Shown here: positions 7,000 to 10,061 of the stretch, one piece after another
How positions within the stretch are numbered: the first letter of the stretch is position 1
Layout: the number at the start of each line of letters is the position of its first letter
NCBI GenBank assembly: GCA_025359585.1
Contig: JANYFX010000511.1
Span: forward strand, 1-10,061
Length of the DNA: 10,061 bases
Direction of reading: 5' to 3'
From: Rhizobacter sp.
Lineage (GTDB): Bacteria > Pseudomonadota > Gammaproteobacteria > Burkholderiales > Burkholderiaceae_C
Made by a program: the position numbers and the translations under genes
The notes under the pieces: generated by a model
Seen by the model: the letters and a program-made list of their open reading frames with translations, nothing else
Database searches by the model: none
Told to the model about the DNA's origin: nothing

Positions 7000-8232
7000 T
7001 CAGGCCGCGTCGGCCTGCTTCAGGTGCCGGTACACCAGCCCGCGCGACACACCGAGCTTTCGGGCGGCGCGCGAGACGTTGCCGTCGCACGCCTGCAAGG
7101 TCTGGTGCACCAGCATGCGGTCGTTGTCACGCAAGGTACCGGCGGTGTCGGGGGCGATGGCGAAGGCGGGCGCGGCGGCGGCCGTGGCGGCCGGCGCAGG
7201 CGCGGGCGCTGCGGCCTCGGCACGCGGCGCGGCAGCGGGCGTCGGCGCCTCGGGCATCTTGAACAGGCGCGTGGCACCGTCGCGCGATTGCAGGCGCGCG
7301 CTCAGCCACACGTTCAGGCCGTTGGGCAGGCGGTGCAGGCTCGGGCAGGGCATGCGCGTCAGGCGCAGCAGCGAGTTCACATCGAGGCCGAACACTTCTT
7401 CGGCGCCGAGCCCGTTTTGTGCCTGCGCCACGCCCATCAGGCGCGCGCCGACGTTGTTGGTCCAGGCGATGCTGCCATCGGCCGCGAGGCCCGCCAGGCC
7501 CTCCATCGGCGTGCCCAGCATCGAGGCGGTGGTCTGCAACTGCACGATGATGTGGTCGCCCGACTGCGCGCGCAACAGCTGGTTTTCGATGGTGGTGGCG
7601 TACATCGAAACCACGGCAGCGGCGTCGAAGCCGAAAGGCTGGCCTTCGCTCGTCACGTCGAGCACCGCCGCCAGACGGCCGTGCACGTCGTGGATCGGCG
7701 CGGCCGCGCAATACAACTGCTGCAGGTTGCCGAAGAAGTGCTCGCCGCCGAGCACCAGGCAGGCCTGGCCGGAATGCGTCGCGACGCCCGGCGCAGCGGT
7801 ACCGACGTGGGCCTCGGACAGATTGGCACCGACGCGCCGGGCCAGCGGCATCAACTTTTCCTGCGGGTTCGCGGACGACCGCGTGGCATGCACCACCACG
7901 CCGTGCGGGTCGGTCAGGATGGCGCTGCAGGCGGTTCCGGCCAATGTGGTTTCGAGCTGGCTCAGGTCGGTGGCCGCAGCCTCCAGCAGCTGCCGGCTGC
8001 GGGCCAGGGCCGAGTGGATCCGGCTCGCGGTCACCGGGTTGAAGGCGATGTTTTCGGTCGGGTCGCGGCGCGCCTGCACGCAGCGCGACCACGACTGGAT
8101 CACCAGGTCGTTGATCAGCCCCGAGGGGCGCACGCCTTCTTCGAAAAAGCGTTGGCGTGCGAGCGCCAGACGCTGCTGCGGCGTGGAGAAAAACGGCTGT
8201 GCCGGCAGGCTGCTGATCTCGGATCGCTGCAT
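7000..8232 (-). CDS. AcoR-like GAF/Fis-HTH regulator lacking the AAA+ domain
   Basis: A 410-residue DNA-binding regulator. The N-terminus has the family opening (ALARQRFFEEG, then VIQSWSRC at 44-51). A GAF domain follows at about 75-220, then a PAS-like segment at about 229-325 (AADGSIAWTNNVGARLMG). Residues 328-364 are an Ala/Pro-rich linker. Residues 367-406 form a Fis-type helix-turn-helix (LQACDGNVSRAARKLGVSRG). AcoR-class activators normally carry a sigma-54-contacting AAA+ ATPase of about 240 residues between the sensor and the HTH. Here there is no Walker A, no GAFTGA and no room for them. It therefore probably binds DNA as an ordinary repressor or sigma-70 activator. It is 89 nt downstream of the solute-binding protein gene of the alcohol dehydrogenase cassette and likely senses a substrate or product of that pathway. 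The ATG at 8232 has GAGA-type pairing upstream. Confidence 0.87.
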   Translation of the reverse strand: MQRSEISSLPAQPFFSTPQQRLALARQRFFEEGVRPSGLINDLVIQSWSRCVQARRDPTENIAFNPVTASRIHSALARSRQLLEAAATDLSQLETTLAGTACSAILTDPHGVVVHATRSSANPQEKLMPLARRVGANLSEAHVGTAAPGVATHSGQACLVLGGEHFFGNLQQLYCAAAPIHDVHGRLAAVLDVTSEGQPFGFDAAAVVSMYATTIENQLLRAQSGDHIIVQLQTTASMLGTPMEGLAGLAADGSIAWTNNVGARLMGVAQAQNGLGAEEVFGLDVNSLLRLTRMPCPSLHRLPNGLNVWLSARLQSRDGATRLFKMPEAPTPAAAPRAEAAAPAPAPAATAAAAPAFAIAPDTAGTLRDNDRMLVHQTLQACDGNVSRAARKLGVSRGLVYRHLKQADAA

Positions 8233-8245
8233 CTCAATCTCGCTG

Positions 8246-8274
8246 GAATGAACCCGGGCGATGATCGCTCATTC
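8246..8274. promoter_or_regulatory. Dyad upstream of the regulator, possible operator
   Basis: GAATGA (8246-8251) and TCATTC (8269-8274) are inverted copies 17 bases apart. A second dyad, GCGAT-G-ATCGC (8258-8268), lies between them but is not concentric. The site ends 13 nt before the regulator's ATG at 8232, where a bound protein would block transcription or translation, so autoregulation is plausible. The assignment rests on symmetry and position only. Confidence 0.3.
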
Positions 8275-8321
8275 GGGCGCGGTGTGCCAGCAAAGGCTTG
8301 CCGTGCGCGTTGCGGGCGCCT

Positions 8322-9251
8322 TCACTCGCGCGCCAGCTCGGCCAGCGTGAAGGGCCCGCTCACCTGCGGCGAGGCCGGAGCGATCCAGGTCGTGCCGGTC
8401 TCGGCGGCCCAGCGCTGCAACTCGCCGCTGGCCAGGCTGCGCTCGATCACGCGGTTGGCGGCGGCCAGCACCTCGGGCGCGTCGCTTCGGGCGACAAAAC
8501 CTATGTTGATGCGAAACGAGTGCAGATAGGCTGTGCGCCGCAACGCCGTGTCGGGGTGCGCCAGGCGCCAGGCGTCGAGCCGGTCGAGTGCCACGAGCGT
8601 GGCGTCGAAACGTTGCGCTTCGAGCTGTTCGAGGACGTTTTCGGTCCGCGACAGGCTGACGATCTGCGGGCGCAATTTGCCGTTGCGAAACATCGAAACC
8701 GCCGTGCCCGAGAGCGTGCCGGTGACCACGCCGATGCGCGCATCGCCCGGCTCGGCCAGCGTGGCGCCGGCACGCGCTGCGTCGCGCACCACCAGGCCCA
8801 TCGCCATCGCATGGTAGGCCAGGCTCGGCACGAGTGTGCCGAGTGGCACCCAGGGTCGCAGCGGCCGCCGCTGGGCGCCGGGGTAGTCGGGCACACGCGA
8901 GGTCGGGCGCCCGGCCGGGCCGAGGTCGCCGGCCAGCAACGAGAAGCCGCTGGCGATGTCGCAGACACCCGAAGACAAGAGCGCGTTGACCTCTTGCGAC
9001 AAGGTGGTTTCGCCTTCGAGCTTGGACTCGAACGGCACGATGCGCAGCTCGCGCTTGAGCTCTTCAGCGAGGGCCCGCGCGAGACGCACGTCAAGGCCGC
9101 GGCTCTCGCCCTTGACCTGGTACGACAGCGGTGGGTTGTCTTCGGCTATGCACACCGTGACCGGCTGCGCGGCCGCGCTGCTGCACAGCGAAGCGAACAG
9201 ACTGGTGAAAAAAACGGCTGTGGTGAACGGTGAGAATTTGAGCTTGCGCAC
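8322..9251 (-). CDS. Periplasmic family-3 solute-binding protein of the PQQ dehydrogenase cassette
   Basis: A 309-residue exported protein. The signal peptide covers residues 1 to about 28 (basic MRKLKF, hydrophobic core, then SSAAA before Q29). The mature part is a family-3 extracellular solute-binding protein: VCIAEDNPPLSY (33-44), GLDVRLARALAEELKRELR (52-70), GVCDIASGF (95-103), GVVTGTLSGTAVSMF (174-188) and FDATLVALDRLDAW (215-228). Cys34 and Cys97 could form a disulfide. No permease or ATPase gene adjoins it. Binding proteins of this sort (MoxJ/XoxJ-like) recur beside PQQ dehydrogenases, where they are thought to assist the dehydrogenase rather than import. It starts three bases after the cytochrome stop. 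GTG 9251 is chosen because the next in-frame Met is residue 149 and a strong AAGGAG lies nine bases upstream. The bound ligand is unknown. Confidence 0.87.
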   Translation of the reverse strand: MRKLKFSPFTTAVFFTSLFASLCSSAAAQPVTVCIAEDNPPLSYQVKGESRGLDVRLARALAEELKRELRIVPFESKLEGETTLSQEVNALLSSGVCDIASGFSLLAGDLGPAGRPTSRVPDYPGAQRRPLRPWVPLGTLVPSLAYHAMAMGLVVRDAARAGATLAEPGDARIGVVTGTLSGTAVSMFRNGKLRPQIVSLSRTENVLEQLEAQRFDATLVALDRLDAWRLAHPDTALRRTAYLHSFRINIGFVARSDAPEVLAAANRVIERSLASGELQRWAAETGTTWIAPASPQVSGPFTLAELARE

Positions 9252-9254
9252 CGA

Positions 9255-9605
9255 TCAGGGCTCCTTGCCACCCCGGCTGCCGACGTAGGCCCAGAGCAGT
9301 TTCATCTGCTCCGGCGTCAACGCCTCCTTGAACGACGGCATGTTGCCTTTGCCGTTGCTCACCGAGGTGAAAAATCGATCGGGGTCGTCGATCGGGAAAC
9401 GCCGCAGGTCATAGACGGTGGTCCCGGAATTGACCATGTTTCGCCCATGACACTGCGCACAGGTGCGGTCGAATTGCGCATGACCCTGGGTGATTTCTTC
9501 AGGGCCGAAGCGCGTCTGCGCTACCGCCGGCGCGCTGACCAGCAGCGCAGCCGTGGCGAGCGCTGCAGCCCACACGGGCCGCAGCAATCCTTTCCCCCAC
9601 TTCAT
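9255..9605 (-). CDS. Small periplasmic cytochrome c, electron acceptor of the PQQ dehydrogenase
   Basis: A 116-residue protein with a signal peptide (residues 1-29, ending SAPAVA before Gln30) and a mature part of about 87 residues with one heme c. The heme attachment motif CAQCH is at 49-53, and Met89 in GKGNMPSF is the likely second axial ligand. The C-terminal helix EQMKLLWAYVGSRG is typical of class I cytochromes. It probably takes electrons from the quinoprotein dehydrogenase and passes them to a terminal oxidase. Its ATG overlaps the dehydrogenase TGA (ATGA, 9602-9605). With no Shine-Dalgarno sequence of its own, it is probably translated by coupling. It plays the role of ExaB/XoxG-type cytochromes, but which subfamily cannot be settled by eye. 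Confidence 0.92.
   Translation of the reverse strand: MKWGKGLLRPVWAAALATAALLVSAPAVAQTRFGPEEITQGHAQFDRTCAQCHGRNMVNSGTTVYDLRRFPIDDPDRFFTSVSNGKGNMPSFKEALTPEQMKLLWAYVGSRGGKEP
9261..9266 (-). promoter_or_regulatory. Ribosome binding site for the GTG-started binding protein
   Basis: AAGGAG on the minus strand, nine bases before GTG 9251 and inside the last codons of the cytochrome gene. It supports the non-ATG start and suggests that ribosomes finishing the cytochrome gene help initiate here. Confidence 0.7.
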
Positions 9606-10061
9606 CGAATTGCGAAGGTCCAGACCGAACCACCCGCCGGGGTCTTCGACATGCGTTCGTCACCCAGCAGCGCCCACACACCACCACCGCCGGAGACGAT
9701 CGACACATACTGCTTGCCGTTGCGCTCCCACGTGACCGGCAGGCCGATGATCCCCGAGCCGGTCTGGAACTCCCACAGCTTCTTGCCGGTGTTGGCGTCG
9801 ACCGCCATCACCTCGCCGGTGGCCGCGCCGGTGAAGACCAGGCCGCCTGCGGTCGACAGCGTACCCGCCATGCTCGGCTGGCCGGGCCAGGCCATCTGCC
9901 ACTTGCTCTTGCCGGTCATCGGGTCGATCGCGCTGAGGTAACCGTGCGGTTCGTTCTTCGGCATGTTCACGCCGCGGAAGTTGACGCCCAGGTACCACTC
10001 GCCCTGCTTGTACTCGGGCTTGGCGAGCTGGTACGGCCAGCTGATGTTCAGTGTGTTCGCG
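9602..10061 (-). CDS. PQQ-dependent alcohol dehydrogenase, C-terminal part
   Basis: The last 152 codons of a quinoprotein alcohol dehydrogenase (methanol/ethanol family) that enters at the right edge; full-length members have about 570-620 residues. The enzyme is a periplasmic eight-bladed propeller that oxidises primary alcohols with PQQ and a Ca or lanthanide ion. Visible propeller-blade repeats: GYLSAIDPMTGKSKW; MAGTLSTAGGLVFTGAATGE with VMAVDANTGKKLWEFQTGSG; and IIGLPVTWERNGKQYVSIVS. The protein ends GGSVWTFAIR with no cytochrome domain attached, so it is the type I kind, using a separate cytochrome, which is the next gene. The catalytic Asp and the extra Asp that marks lanthanide enzymes lie outside the window, so metal and substrate cannot be assigned. 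The tail resembles ethanol or Burkholderiales Mdh2-like enzymes more than MxaF; this is a tentative judgement. Confidence 0.92.
   Translation of the reverse strand, partial: ANTLNISWPYQLAKPEYKQGEWYLGVNFRGVNMPKNEPHGYLSAIDPMTGKSKWQMAWPGQPSMAGTLSTAGGLVFTGAATGEVMAVDANTGKKLWEFQTGSGIIGLPVTWERNGKQYVSIVSGGGGVWALLGDERMSKTPAGGSVWTFAIR

Noticed and set aside
8296..8310. TGGCAC on the minus strand upstream of the regulator as a sigma-54 promoter
   Set aside because: The -12 GC is at the wrong spacing from the -24 GG (8 rather than 10 bases).
6230..8529. Two plus-strand open frames of over 650 codons opposite the sheath and regulator genes
   Set aside because: They overlap each other and run antisense to two genes with clear family motifs; they are composition artefacts.

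Overview
The window looks like a chromosomal segment of a high-GC betaproteobacterium, probably Burkholderiales of the Rubrivivax/Leptothrix/Methylibium type. This is inferred from strong G/C preference at third codon positions, a RibF with a TLN rather than TAN motif, and a PQQ alcohol dehydrogenase cassette of a kind common in that order. No similarity search was run, so the genus is a guess.

Layout. Bases 1-3693 hold a housekeeping pair on the minus strand: ribF (FAD synthetase/riboflavin kinase), then ileS (isoleucyl-tRNA synthetase), whose C-terminus runs off the left edge. Bases 3694-3852 separate ribF from a divergent plus-strand pair. That pair is a small stand-alone GAF protein (3853-4389), followed 23 nt later by a GAF-like/GGDEF diguanylate cyclase with intact GGEEF and RxxD sites (4413-5438).

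From 5476 to the right edge every gene is on the minus strand. In transcription order these are: the C-terminal part of a PQQ-dependent alcohol dehydrogenase (enters at 10061, stops at 9602); a small periplasmic cytochrome c overlapping it by 4 nt; a periplasmic family-3 solute-binding protein 3 nt further on, with a GTG start; a GAF/Fis-HTH regulator of the AcoR type with no AAA+ sigma-54 domain; and a complete 480-residue contractile-tail sheath protein of the extracellular contractile injection system (eCIS) type.

How the genes work together. The dehydrogenase, cytochrome and binding protein form a periplasmic alcohol-oxidation unit: dehydrogenase to cytochrome c to the respiratory chain. 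The regulator just downstream is the natural candidate to control it. The sheath gene is the surprise. It lies between that regulator and the convergent cyclase gene, with no tube, baseplate, ATPase or spike gene on either side, so here it is an orphan. Gaps of 89 and 81 nt with no convincing terminator leave open that it is transcribed with the alcohol-oxidation genes.

No tRNA, rRNA, CRISPR array, insertion sequence or phage integrase was seen. There is no gene-free stretch longer than about 160 bases.
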